Positions 16,963-25,464 of a DNA stretch of 40,959 bases are shown piece by piece. The position numbers and the translations under genes were made by a program. The number at the start of each line of letters is the position of its first letter. Position 1 is the first letter of the stretch. Location: NCBI GenBank assembly GCA_020627785.1, contig JAHDGF010000045.1, positions 1 through 40,959 on the forward strand. The letters are read 5' to 3'. The notes beneath the pieces were generated by a model that was given only the letters and a program-made list of their open reading frames with translations, ran no database searches and was not told where the DNA came from. This DNA is from Saprospiraceae bacterium. Lineage in GTDB: Bacteria; Bacteroidota; Bacteroidia; Chitinophagales; Saprospiraceae.

Positions 16963-18321
16963 TTACGATTCCCCCTTAGCAATTTGCAATAGATTCAGTC
17001 CACCAATTTGACCAGATGACATTATTAAAATTATCCCTTGAAAATTCTTAAAAAGCAATGAAAGATGGTCTTTTAGAGAATCTTTGTGCTCACAAATGAT
17101 TAAATCCTCATAATTAAACCCTTCTTTTAAAAAGTCGGCATCTAATGGTTCCATCTTTTTAATCCCTAAATTCTCTTTATCATAATAGATTATTGCAGAT
17201 TTTGCTCCGATTAATGAGTCCTTGTACATTGGAATAAAATCACGATCTAAACTACTGTATGTATGCAACTCAACAATGACTGCAATATTTTGATCTTTAA
17301 ACTTAGTCCCAAAGGCTTTGACAGTAGCTTTTACTTTTGAAGGTGCGTGGGCAAAATCCCAATACAATGAAAATCTTTCATTTTCAAGTAACAACTGCTG
17401 CCGCTTTGCAGCTCCCTTAAATGTACTCATTGATTTTAAAAAGCCTTCAGCGTCAACTCCTAAGACCTGACAAATACTAAAAGCTGCCTTCATGTTTGAC
17501 ATATTGTGCGTACCAAATATTTTGAGGGGATATGACTTTCCATTAAAATGGACAGTATCCTCCTTCCATTGAAAAGGAGAATACGTTATGATGTTTTTAT
17601 TCAGAAATTCGCGTCGTAGTTTTTGCAGTTCGTCATCATTCTCATCGATAAATATTTCTGTCCTTTCGTCACAGTTATTAACAAGGTTATAAAATTGATT
17701 TACATAATCCTTTAGAGTTTTAAACACGTTAATGTGATCCCATTCTATTCCAGTGATTACTAATAAATCTGGCTGATAATGTAAAAACTTAGGTTTGTGA
17801 TCCAAAGCACTAGATAAATACTCATCCCCTTCAATAACCATTATTTTTGCATCACTTATCTGGACCATATTGCGATAGCCTTCCAACTGAGCACCTACTA
17901 AATAATCATGATCAATTTTATGATAATTCAAGCAATGCATTATCATGGAACTGGTGGTTGTTTTTCCATGTGATCCTGCAACAACTATTTTCAATTTATC
18001 TTTAGCTAGAATTGAAATTAAAGAAGGAAATGAATGGATTTCAATCTTAAGTTCTTGAGCTTTTTTCAATTCAGGATTATCTATTCTAGCGTGCTTGCCT
18101 AAAACAATAAAATCTATCTCCTTTTGAATATTTTTTGGAAACCAACCAAATTCTTTTGGGGCGAGTCCGGCAACCTTTAATCGTGATAGTGATGGATCGT
18201 AAATTACATCATCTGAGCCTGTGACATGATGCCCTTGTTCAGATAAGCAAATAGCTAAATTGTGCATAATTGCTCCTCCAATTGCTATAAAATGTATGTT
18301 TTTTTTCTCGCCAAAGATCAT
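16963..18321 (-). CDS. mpl: UDP-N-acetylmuramate:L-Ala-gamma-D-Glu-meso-DAP ligase
   Basis: A 452-residue Mur-ligase-family enzyme of peptidoglycan recycling that joins a recovered tripeptide to UDP-MurNAc. The N-terminal nucleotide-sugar domain begins NIHFIAIGGAIMHNLA. The ATP P-loop is GSHGKTTT (116-123). It is followed by MVIEGDEYLSSALD and the WDHINVF segment of the central domain, and DFAHAPSKVKATV in the C-terminal domain. The MxNLA-type N-terminus and the DEY..SALDxKPKFLHY segment indicate Mpl rather than MurC. It begins the minus-strand pair mpl-pdhB and is divergent from the small lipoprotein gene at 18466. Confidence 0.94.
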   Translation of the reverse strand: MIFGEKKNIHFIAIGGAIMHNLAICLSEQGHHVTGSDDVIYDPSLSRLKVAGLAPKEFGWFPKNIQKEIDFIVLGKHARIDNPELKKAQELKIEIHSFPSLISILAKDKLKIVVAGSHGKTTTSSMIMHCLNYHKIDHDYLVGAQLEGYRNMVQISDAKIMVIEGDEYLSSALDHKPKFLHYQPDLLVITGIEWDHINVFKTLKDYVNQFYNLVNNCDERTEIFIDENDDELQKLRREFLNKNIITYSPFQWKEDTVHFNGKSYPLKIFGTHNMSNMKAAFSICQVLGVDAEGFLKSMSTFKGAAKRQQLLLENERFSLYWDFAHAPSKVKATVKAFGTKFKDQNIAVIVELHTYSSLDRDFIPMYKDSLIGAKSAIIYYDKENLGIKKMEPLDADFLKEGFNYEDLIICEHKDSLKDHLSLLFKNFQGIILIMSSGQIGGLNLLQIAKGES

Positions 18322-18423
18322 TTGCTGAATAATATTTAGCGCGAAGATTACAAATTCAGTGCATTTAGCTCAAAATATTATGGTTTTTCGAAACTATTCA
18401 TGATTAATAGAGATTATATATAC

Positions 18424-18431
18424 TAACTTTG
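18424..18431 (+). promoter_or_regulatory. -7 element for the micro-lipoprotein/ytxJ/mnmD unit
   Basis: TAACTTTG fits the TAnnTTTG consensus and lies 34 bases before the ATG at 18466. The 144-base gap from mpl has no other obvious plus-strand promoter. Confidence 0.55.
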
Positions 18432-18465
18432 CGGTCGCAAAACGTTAAAGGGTAAATTGATAAAA

Positions 18466-18603
18466 ATGAGAAATTCACTTGTAAAGAATCTAGCAAAATT
18501 TTTCGCTGTATTGTTGATAGTTTCAACATTAGCGTCATGTGCTAAAAAGAGTATTGGATGTCCAACAGATCTTCAAGCTCCAAAGATTGGTATTTTAAAA
18601 TAG
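18466..18603 (+). CDS. 45-residue small lipoprotein
   Basis: A short gene that standard length cut-offs miss. It encodes MRNSLVKNLAKFF, then a hydrophobic segment (FAVLLIVST) ending in a canonical lipobox, LASC, with Cys25 as the predicted lipidated residue. The mature peptide is only 21 residues and includes a second cysteine (Cys32 in SIGCPTD). The start ATG is 34 bases after a good -7 element, and ytxJ starts 4 bases after its TAG. The promoter, lipobox and spacing argue that it is a real gene. No function is recognised. Confidence 0.75.
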   Translation: MRNSLVKNLAKFFAVLLIVSTLASCAKKSIGCPTDLQAPKIGILK

Positions 18604-18607
18604 TCTC

Positions 18608-18943
18608 TTGAACTGGGAACACGTTACCTCCGAAGAAGAAATTCTAGATATTGCTGAGAATATTTCCTCTAAAAGTACATGTGTAATCTTTAAACATAGT
18701 ACTACCTGTTCTATAAGCTCCGTTGCACAGCGACGTCTTCAAGATTTTAAACCATCAGAGAATGTAAGAGTCTTTTATTTAGACCTCTTACGCCATAGAG
18801 GTGTATCTAATTTTATAGCGGATAAGTTTGAAGTAAGACACGAGTCTCCTCAAATTCTTGTTATAAAAAATGGAAAAGCTGTATATCATAACTCACACCT
18901 AAGTATTGATATTCAAGAGCTAGAAGGCCAAATTAATGATTGA
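18608..18943 (+). CDS. ytxJ: YtxJ-type monothiol bacilliredoxin
   Basis: A 111-residue thioredoxin-fold protein. The motif VIFKHSTTCSIS places a single active-site cysteine at Cys34 (no CxxC), as in YtxJ, which is proposed to remove bacillithiol from oxidised protein thiols. The conserved ESPQILVIKNGKAVYHNSH segment supplies the cis-proline and the C-terminal strand. The start is a TTG at 18608, 4 bases after the small lipoprotein gene; no ATG exists upstream. It overlaps mnmD by 8 bases. The presence of YtxJ implies a bacillithiol-type thiol in this organism, which the window does not otherwise prove. Confidence 0.9.
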   Translation: MNWEHVTSEEEILDIAENISSKSTCVIFKHSTTCSISSVAQRRLQDFKPSENVRVFYLDLLRHRGVSNFIADKFEVRHESPQILVIKNGKAVYHNSHLSIDIQELEGQIND

Positions 18944-19622
18944 TGATCTCAAGATCATTGAGACTTCGGATGGTTCACACAGCTTAGAATCTTCAAAATA
19001 TAAGGCTAGTTATCATTCGCTTCAAGGAGCTATTGAAGAATCTATGCATGTCTTTATGTCTGCAGGTATCTATTACAAATTCCAGCAAGAAGTAAAAGAC
19101 CTCAAAATATTTGAGATGGGATTTGGTACTGGATTAAATGCTTACCTAGCATACCTGTCTAGTAAACAATTTAATCTCAAGGTTGACTACACTGGAATAG
19201 AGCTCCACCCTGTTCCTCCTAGTTCATATCTCACGCTCAATTATCACCAGCTATTAAAAACTGGGAATCAAGAAGCATTCATAAAATTTCATTCGAGCGA
19301 ATGGGAGAAAAAACATTCATTTTCACCTTTTTTCAGCTTTAAGAAACTACAAGCTGATTTAACCTCGTATGTTTTTGAAAGTACTTATGATCTTATATTT
19401 TATGATGCATTTGCGCCAAGCTCCCAACCAATTCTATGGGAAGAGGACATTCATGTTAAACTATATAATGCTTTAAATCCAGGAGGAGCTCTTGTTACTT
19501 ATTGCGCTCAAGGCAAATTTAAGCGACTATTGAAGCAGATTGGGTATGAATTACAATCCTTGAATGGTCCATCAAGAAAGCATGAAATGACCAGAGCAGT
19601 TAAATCCGGTAAAGCATCTTAA
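18936..19622 (+). CDS. mnmD: tRNA (mnm5s2U34) methyltransferase MnmD
   Basis: A 228-residue SAM-dependent methyltransferase corresponding to the N-terminal half of E. coli MnmC, without the FAD oxidase half. It methylates the aminomethyl group of the wobble uridine in tRNAs for Lys, Glu and Gln. The SAM motif is IFEMGFGTGLNAYLA near 58-72. The diagnostic segment is YDAFAPSSQPILWEE near 150-165, with TYCAQGKFKRLL and GPSRKHEMTRA at the C-terminus. The GSHSLES segment at the start is also typical. The ATG at 18936 overlaps the ytxJ 3' end by 8 bases, so the genes are coupled. Confidence 0.93.
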   Translation: MIDDLKIIETSDGSHSLESSKYKASYHSLQGAIEESMHVFMSAGIYYKFQQEVKDLKIFEMGFGTGLNAYLAYLSSKQFNLKVDYTGIELHPVPPSSYLTLNYHQLLKTGNQEAFIKFHSSEWEKKHSFSPFFSFKKLQADLTSYVFESTYDLIFYDAFAPSSQPILWEEDIHVKLYNALNPGGALVTYCAQGKFKRLLKQIGYELQSLNGPSRKHEMTRAVKSGKAS

Positions 19623-19710
19623 GAATTAGATAAAACCTTCAAATACTGAGGATAAAACCTATTCAAAATTGTAATTTGATGGCTATTGGTAATCAAATGA
19701 CAACCTTAGT

Positions 19711-21027
19711 ATGAAACTAGCCTTACACTGGAAAATATTAATCGGAATGGCTCTCGGAGTCTTAGCTGGAATTCTTTTGAGAAATTTCTCTTGGGGCCCT
19801 GAATTCATTAGTGATTGGATAAAACCATTGGGTACTATTTTCATTAGATTATTGAAATTAATTGCGATTCCATTAATTATCGCTAGTTTAATAAAAGGAA
19901 TTTCTGACCTCAAGGATATTTCAAAATTTTCAACAATTGGTGGTCGAACCATTGTTGCATATCTTATTTCAACAGTGATAGCTATTTCAATTGGCTTATT
20001 GATAGTTAATATGATAGATCCTGGAGATAAGATTTCGGATGAAACACTGACTGAATTATCTCAAGCCTATGCCTCAGATGCTACCAAAAGAATTGATTCA
20101 GCTCAAAGCCAAAAAACAAGAGGCCCTTTATCTTTTGTTGTTGATATGGTCCCAGACAATATTTTTGGAGCAGCTTCCAGTAATGGGAACATGCTACAAG
20201 TAATTTTCTTTGTCATCTTTTTCGGAGTATCCTTATTATTAATTGACCCTAAAAGAGCAGGGCCTGTCAAGGATTTCTTTGATGGTTTAAATGATGTGAT
20301 TTTAAAAATGGTTGACTTGATAATGCTAACAGCCCCCTATGCTGTATTTGCATTATTGGCTGCTTTGGTTGTAGAAACTAGTAATCCAGATATTTTCGTT
20401 GCATTAATGTGGTATGCACTTTCAGTTGTGCTAGGTCTAATTGCCATGATTTTTATTTATCTATTGGTAGTAAAATTTGTTATTGGTAAATCACCAATTT
20501 GGTTTTTGAAAGGAATATCTCCAGCCCAATTATTGGCATTTTCGACAAGTTCTAGCGCAGCGACCCTGCCAGTGACCATGGAACGAGTTGAGGAGCACTT
20601 AGGGGTAGAAAAAGAAGTTTCAAGCTTTGTTTTACCTGTAGGAGCGACAATTAATATGGATGGCACAAGTTTATATCAAGCTGTGGCAGCGATTTTCATC
20701 ACTCAAGCGTTAGACTTTCAGTTGGATTTCTCTGATCAGTTAACAATTATCCTAACAGCGACTATGGCATCCATTGGGTCTGCAGCAGTACCAGGTGCAG
20801 GAATGGTTATGTTAGTCATAGTTTTGGAGGCTCTAGGAGTCCCAAAAGAGACATTAATGATAGGATTAGCGTTAATATTTGCAGTAGACCGACCCCTAGA
20901 CATGTGTCGCACCGTCGTAAATGTAACTGGGGATGCAACAATTGCTCTTTTAATCGGTAAATCTGTAGGGAAACTTTCTGAACCAAAACCGAAAAACTGG
21001 GATGACAATTTAGAGCAAGTCCGTTGA
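19711..21027 (+). CDS. dicarboxylate/amino acid:cation symporter (DAACS family)
   Basis: A 438-residue inner-membrane transporter with the GltPh-like fold: about eight transmembrane helices and two re-entrant hairpins. Diagnostic motifs are the serine-rich hairpin SSSAATLP near 275, the NMDGTSLYQA cation/substrate motif near 310 and the RPLDMCRTVVNVTGD helix near 395. Family members take up glutamate, aspartate or C4-dicarboxylates with sodium ions or protons. An unusual feature is the polar loop at about 110-140. The gene begins 88 bases after mnmD and is followed 17 bases later by the T9SS propeller gene. Confidence 0.93.
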   Translation: MKLALHWKILIGMALGVLAGILLRNFSWGPEFISDWIKPLGTIFIRLLKLIAIPLIIASLIKGISDLKDISKFSTIGGRTIVAYLISTVIAISIGLLIVNMIDPGDKISDETLTELSQAYASDATKRIDSAQSQKTRGPLSFVVDMVPDNIFGAASSNGNMLQVIFFVIFFGVSLLLIDPKRAGPVKDFFDGLNDVILKMVDLIMLTAPYAVFALLAALVVETSNPDIFVALMWYALSVVLGLIAMIFIYLLVVKFVIGKSPIWFLKGISPAQLLAFSTSSSAATLPVTMERVEEHLGVEKEVSSFVLPVGATINMDGTSLYQAVAAIFITQALDFQLDFSDQLTIILTATMASIGSAAVPGAGMVMLVIVLEALGVPKETLMIGLALIFAVDRPLDMCRTVVNVTGDATIALLIGKSVGKLSEPKPKNWDDNLEQVR

Positions 21028-21044
21028 TTTGAATAAAGCCAATA

Positions 21045-23591
21045 ATGCGTTTTAACGCCCAAAATAAAATAATACTGTTTTTCTGCTTAACATTCGTGTT
21101 TTGTGGCTTGAACTGCTCACCCTATTTTGACCCTCCCACAAATAAACTTCTGAAACCCAAAACCATGGTTAAAGCCAATATGGAAGATGGGAGATGTAAA
21201 GACATAAAATATAGCTGGTTAGAATTAATTCACAACTCTGATGGTTTAGACTGGAGAGCGATAGAACATAATACAACGCTCAAAAAGTATGAAAAATATC
21301 TAAAAGAAGGAGTACTTAAAGGAGGTCAGGTCAATATTGCCTCAGGGAAATTGCTTGGAAGCTGGTATGAAAAAGGCGCTAAGAATCAAGCTGGAGATAT
21401 TAAAAAAACAGCCTACTCCAAAATAGAAAATAAGTTGTACGCCATTAGTTCTGGTGGAACTATGTGGAAAGGAGATCTTGATGGTAAAAATTGGCAGATT
21501 GTTGATGACATGTTACGCTTTGATCCCACAGTTCTGGAAATCAATTATGATGGAGGTTCACAAAAGCTTGTCGCTGCGATTAACGGAAGATTGTTTTTTT
21601 CAGATGGAGGGCAATTATGGACTCCTTCTGAGGACCTTTCTGAAAGTCAAAAAATAAAAGATCTTGTCACTTTAAAAGGGGATGAAATTTTTGTTTTAAG
21701 TCAAGCCGAAAGTTCCTCAAATATCACCTTACACAAATCAACAAACTACGGAAAGAGTTTTTCTGAAGTAAAGGAGTTTGAGAACAAAAACCTCTCTAAA
21801 ATTGCGCAAACAGTTACTGTAGATAAAAACAATTTATACCTCATAGAATATTTACCCAATGATTTTGTAAGAACATACTGGTGGAACCCTAATAATAATA
21901 CTTTAGCTGAAAGATCTACCACTTTTACTTGGAACAGTCCATCAGAGGCCAGGTTGTTCTCAGGCTTGAACAATAATGGAGAAATTGTTTTGTATAGAAA
22001 TGGTGAAGGAAGGCAATTTCATGAGACTTTCAATTTTGGAACTACTTGGTTCGCACTCGATGATTTAAATGAACAAATTTGGTGGGATGCATTTTATGTA
22101 TCTCCGAATAAACCGGATTTCTTTTTAATGGGTAGAATTAACCCACACTACTCTCAAAATGCTGGTTGGACTTGGAATAAGCTCAGTAATTGGGATGAAT
22201 ATTATGATGATCCAGTCTCTAAATTACATGCAGACATCATGCAGATTAAACCACTAGATAGAGGCCCAGGAGATTCCATTTTGGCTGTGGCAAATCATGG
22301 AGGAATAGCTTTATTTAATGAGAAGACACTGCAGTCGGTCAATATTACTTTGGAAGGCATGAACAATGCACAATACTACGATGTAGTAACCCATCCTGCA
22401 GATCCAAAATGGATTTTTGCAGGATCGCAAGATCAAGGCTGGCAAAGAGGTAGAAATAATGAAGAAAAGGCCATAGAATTTGATCAAGTAACCTCTGGTG
22501 ATTGGGGACACCTTACTTTTACTCATAAAAATGAATTGTGGATAAGCTATCCAAATGGAGAAATACACTATTATGCCAATCCATTAACTACTCCATATAC
22601 TGAGGAATCAGATCAAAGTTACATTATAGAGTCAGTGCAAGAATCTGTTTGGATTCCACCAATTATGAGGCATCCAGACCCTGCCTTTGGCAATACAATT
22701 TATGCTGCCGGTGGAAATATCAATGGAGGAATTGGATCGTATATGATCCAATTGAAAGTATTGAACAATAATAATTTTGAGTATGAAACCACTCAACTCC
22801 CATTTGATTTTGGAGTTTCCGGCGGTGAAATAAGCGCGATGACCACGAATCCTAACAATATGGATAAATGGTATGTCGCTACAACCAATGGAAAATTCTT
22901 TTACTCTCATGATAGAGGAGCTACTTGGGAAGCAACAGTTCCCCAAGTTCCGAATTCCGAAAATCGTTATGGTTCAGATATTTTTGTTTCTAAGAAAGAT
23001 GAAAATACCATTTATGTATGCGGCTCAGGATATAGTACTAAGCCAATTGTAAGATCTCTTGATGGTGGAATAACCTTTGAAGATTTCTCAAATGGATTGC
23101 CTCCAACTGCTGTTTTTGAAATGGATGCCAACGAGGAGGAAAATATTATGTTTGCGGCGACTGAAGCCGGACCTTATGTTTACATTCGTTCTACCGGTAG
23201 ATGGCACGATTTAGCCAAATTCAATGCGCCCAATCAACGATATTGGTCTGTGGAATTTATCCCTGAAATTCAGACCGCGCGGTTTGGCACTTTTGGCCGA
23301 GGTATCTGGGATTTTGAAATAGAATTGGAAGCAAACACCAATGAATTGGTAGATATTGCACTTAATATATACCCTAATCCGTCTTCCTCCAACCTAACTT
23401 TTGAAGTCAATAATTCTGAAAAGATAATAGGCTATGAAGTTTTTAGAACAAACGGAAGTTATATCTTTGGAGAAGAAATTACACCAACCTCAAGTAAATC
23501 AATCTCAGTCTCAAATTTAGAAACTGGAATTTATTTACTTCGTCTCAAAACTAGAGAAGGCTATATTTTCAAACAGTTTATGAAAATATGA
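21045..23591 (+). CDS. secreted sortilin/BNR-like propeller protein with T9SS sorting domain
   Basis: An 848-residue exported protein. A hydrophobic signal segment occupies about 8-24. The body (about 100-760) consists of beta-propeller repeats of the BNR/Vps10-sortilin type, with Asp-box-like turns such as SHDRGATW (621-628), SLDGGITF and STNYGKSF. The last 75 residues, from LNIYPNPSSSNLTF to the final KQFMKI, are a type A T9SS C-terminal sorting domain. This domain directs export across the outer membrane and surface attachment or release. No catalytic residues of a hydrolase were recognised, so it may bind carbohydrate or protein. It overlaps the next gene by 4 bases. The porT homologue at 12897 belongs to the same export route. 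Confidence 0.87.
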   Translation: MRFNAQNKIILFFCLTFVFCGLNCSPYFDPPTNKLLKPKTMVKANMEDGRCKDIKYSWLELIHNSDGLDWRAIEHNTTLKKYEKYLKEGVLKGGQVNIASGKLLGSWYEKGAKNQAGDIKKTAYSKIENKLYAISSGGTMWKGDLDGKNWQIVDDMLRFDPTVLEINYDGGSQKLVAAINGRLFFSDGGQLWTPSEDLSESQKIKDLVTLKGDEIFVLSQAESSSNITLHKSTNYGKSFSEVKEFENKNLSKIAQTVTVDKNNLYLIEYLPNDFVRTYWWNPNNNTLAERSTTFTWNSPSEARLFSGLNNNGEIVLYRNGEGRQFHETFNFGTTWFALDDLNEQIWWDAFYVSPNKPDFFLMGRINPHYSQNAGWTWNKLSNWDEYYDDPVSKLHADIMQIKPLDRGPGDSILAVANHGGIALFNEKTLQSVNITLEGMNNAQYYDVVTHPADPKWIFAGSQDQGWQRGRNNEEKAIEFDQVTSGDWGHLTFTHKNELWISYPNGEIHYYANPLTTPYTEESDQSYIIESVQESVWIPPIMRHPDPAFGNTIYAAGGNINGGIGSYMIQLKVLNNNNFEYETTQLPFDFGVSGGEISAMTTNPNNMDKWYVATTNGKFFYSHDRGATWEATVPQVPNSENRYGSDIFVSKKDENTIYVCGSGYSTKPIVRSLDGGITFEDFSNGLPPTAVFEMDANEEENIMFAATEAGPYVYIRSTGRWHDLAKFNAPNQRYWSVEFIPEIQTARFGTFGRGIWDFEIELEANTNELVDIALNIYPNPSSSNLTFEVNNSEKIIGYEVFRTNGSYIFGEEITPTSSKSISVSNLETGIYLLRLKTREGYIFKQFMKI

Positions 23592-24127
23592 GTTCAGAAA
23601 ATTCTATTCTCGGTATTGGATCCCGAGTAAAACACCCAGCCTACGGTGATGGGGTCGTTATTGATATTGATGTAGCAGCCTACTCAGTTTGCTTTATTCA
23701 GTACGGCATAAAATTAGTCGGCAAGGAATACGCAAGTTGGGAAATCGTTGATGCTATTCCTTATGAAAACAAGGTAAGTTTTTCAGAAGCTGAAGAATCA
23801 CTTATTAAAATCCTTCAACATTGGTCTGATGTATCTCAGGTCGTTGAATTAGGAGATAAATGGGACGATGGTATCTTGATTCTGCGTCCAAAAGATTCTA
23901 GCTTAAAGGAAAAAGAAATTCCAATTGATTCCTTCTTTCATAAAATAGTGATGGTCAGAGACAGGCTCAGAGTTATGGAACAAAGAATCAACGCCACAAA
24001 AAATCTTACGGATGAAGAAAAAGTAAATCTTCAACAATACATAACTCGCATTTACGGTAGCCTTACCACATTCAATGTGCTCTTTAAATTTAAGAAAGAT
24101 CATTTTGTTGGCGAAAAAACAAATTGA
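23588..24127 (+). CDS. conserved-looking protein with Tudor/KOW-like N-terminus, function unknown
   Basis: A 179-residue cytoplasmic-looking protein that I do not recognise. Residues about 8-60 (GIGSRVKHPAYGDGVVIDID, then the VCFIQYG strand) resemble the small SH3/Tudor-like barrel found at the C-terminus of UvrD/PcrA helicases and in CarD-type proteins. The rest is charged, with a helical region at about 115-160 (MVRDRLRVMEQRINA, EEKVNLQQYITRIYG) that could mediate dimerisation. There is no signal peptide, membrane segment or cysteine motif. The ATG overlaps the stop of the T9SS cargo gene by 4 bases and the next gene starts 2 bases after its stop, so it is co-translated with exported proteins despite being predicted cytoplasmic. 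Confidence 0.75.
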   Translation: MSSENSILGIGSRVKHPAYGDGVVIDIDVAAYSVCFIQYGIKLVGKEYASWEIVDAIPYENKVSFSEAEESLIKILQHWSDVSQVVELGDKWDDGILILRPKDSSLKEKEIPIDSFFHKIVMVRDRLRVMEQRINATKNLTDEEKVNLQQYITRIYGSLTTFNVLFKFKKDHFVGEKTN

Positions 24128-24129
24128 TC

Positions 24130-25449
24130 ATGAAAAATTTAATATTAATTTGCGCAAGCGTTATCATAACGTTGTGCTTGAGCTCATGTATAGAAATAAA
24201 CAATAAATTTGAAGCACTTCCTCCAGGTCCTTGGAGAGGCGTTCTAAAACTTCCTGCAAATGTTAGCCCAGCTTCCATAGAGGCCATTAAGACAACAGAG
24301 GATCAAATCGTTAGAAGATATATAGAGCTCCCCTTTAACTTTGATGTTGAATATTTAAGTCAGGACGCATTCCAGGTTGTCATCAAAAATGGACCTGAAA
24401 AAATTGAACTACGAAGCATTAAATACGGAGTAGATCGCGCTACCGCAAAGGATACTTTAATCATAGATTTTCCTGCTTATGATACATACATTAGAGCTAT
24501 ATATGAAGAAAACTTTATAGAAGGTGCATGGCATGTAAACTATAAAGATAATTACAGTATTCCTTTCATCGCCTACCAGGGAAAGGTAAACAGATTTAAT
24601 GTTCCTCCTACTAAGCCAACCATTGATGTTAATGGTAAATGGGAGGTCACCTTTGACTACGATAAAGGTGAAGATGCCTATCCCGCTATTGGAATTTTCA
24701 AACAAGATGAAGACGGTCATTTGACCGGAACTTTCAAAACAGAAACAGGGGACTATAGATTTTTAGAAGGAAATGTGTATGGTGAAAAATTCAATCTGAG
24801 TGTTTTTGATGGATCACATGCGTTTCTTTTTCAAGCAAAGCAAACTGGAGAAAACGAGATTGTAGGTACTTTTTTTAGTGGCAAACATTATACTAGTAAC
24901 TGGATTGCTAAAAAAGCAAGTCAAAAAGCAAAGCTTACTAGTCCTTATGAACTTTCTAAAGCAACACAATCTGAATCAATCGATTTTGCTTTTCCCAACA
25001 GTGAAGGGAAACAAGTTTCATTAACTGATGATGCATTTAATGGAAAACCCAAACTCATCAATATAATGGGAACATGGTGTCCTAACTGTAGAGATGAGGT
25101 TAACTTCCTTAAACAACATTATGATAAAATTCGATCAGCTGGATTTGAAATTATTTCGATTTCTTTTGAGAGATACAGAGAAGTTGAAAAATCTTTAGCT
25201 GCTATAAACCGATACAAGACTCATATGGAAATTCCATGGCCAATGCTACATGGTGGGTATTACAATAAGTCTGAGGCAACTGAGAAATTACCTTTCATAG
25301 ATAAGGTAATATCTTATCCCACGCTTTTGCTTTTAGATGAAAATAATAAAATACAAAAAATCCATACAGGCTTTAATGGACCAGCTACAGAGGAGTATCC
25401 CGCATTTGAGAAAGAGTTTTTCGATTTAATTAACACTCTTAAGAAATAA
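24130..25449 (+). CDS. TlpA-family thiol-disulfide lipoprotein
   Basis: A 439-residue lipoprotein. The lipobox is LSSC (about residues 18-21), typical for Bacteroidota. Residues about 30-285 are beta-rich, with two repeated lipocalin-like parts (DVNGKWEVTFDY, GTFKTETGDYRF). Residues about 290-439 are a TlpA/ResA-like thioredoxin domain with the active site WCPNC (Cys317, Cys320). The cis-proline loop ISYPTLLLLDENNK also fits. Such proteins reduce or isomerise disulfides in the periplasm. The ATG at 24130 is preferred over an in-frame TTG two codons earlier. It starts 2 bases after the unknown gene, and the SDR gene follows after 15 bases. Confidence 0.9.
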   Translation: MKNLILICASVIITLCLSSCIEINNKFEALPPGPWRGVLKLPANVSPASIEAIKTTEDQIVRRYIELPFNFDVEYLSQDAFQVVIKNGPEKIELRSIKYGVDRATAKDTLIIDFPAYDTYIRAIYEENFIEGAWHVNYKDNYSIPFIAYQGKVNRFNVPPTKPTIDVNGKWEVTFDYDKGEDAYPAIGIFKQDEDGHLTGTFKTETGDYRFLEGNVYGEKFNLSVFDGSHAFLFQAKQTGENEIVGTFFSGKHYTSNWIAKKASQKAKLTSPYELSKATQSESIDFAFPNSEGKQVSLTDDAFNGKPKLINIMGTWCPNCRDEVNFLKQHYDKIRSAGFEIISISFERYREVEKSLAAINRYKTHMEIPWPMLHGGYYNKSEATEKLPFIDKVISYPTLLLLDENNKIQKIHTGFNGPATEEYPAFEKEFFDLINTLKK

Positions 25450-25464
25450 TCAAGGAAGCCTCTC

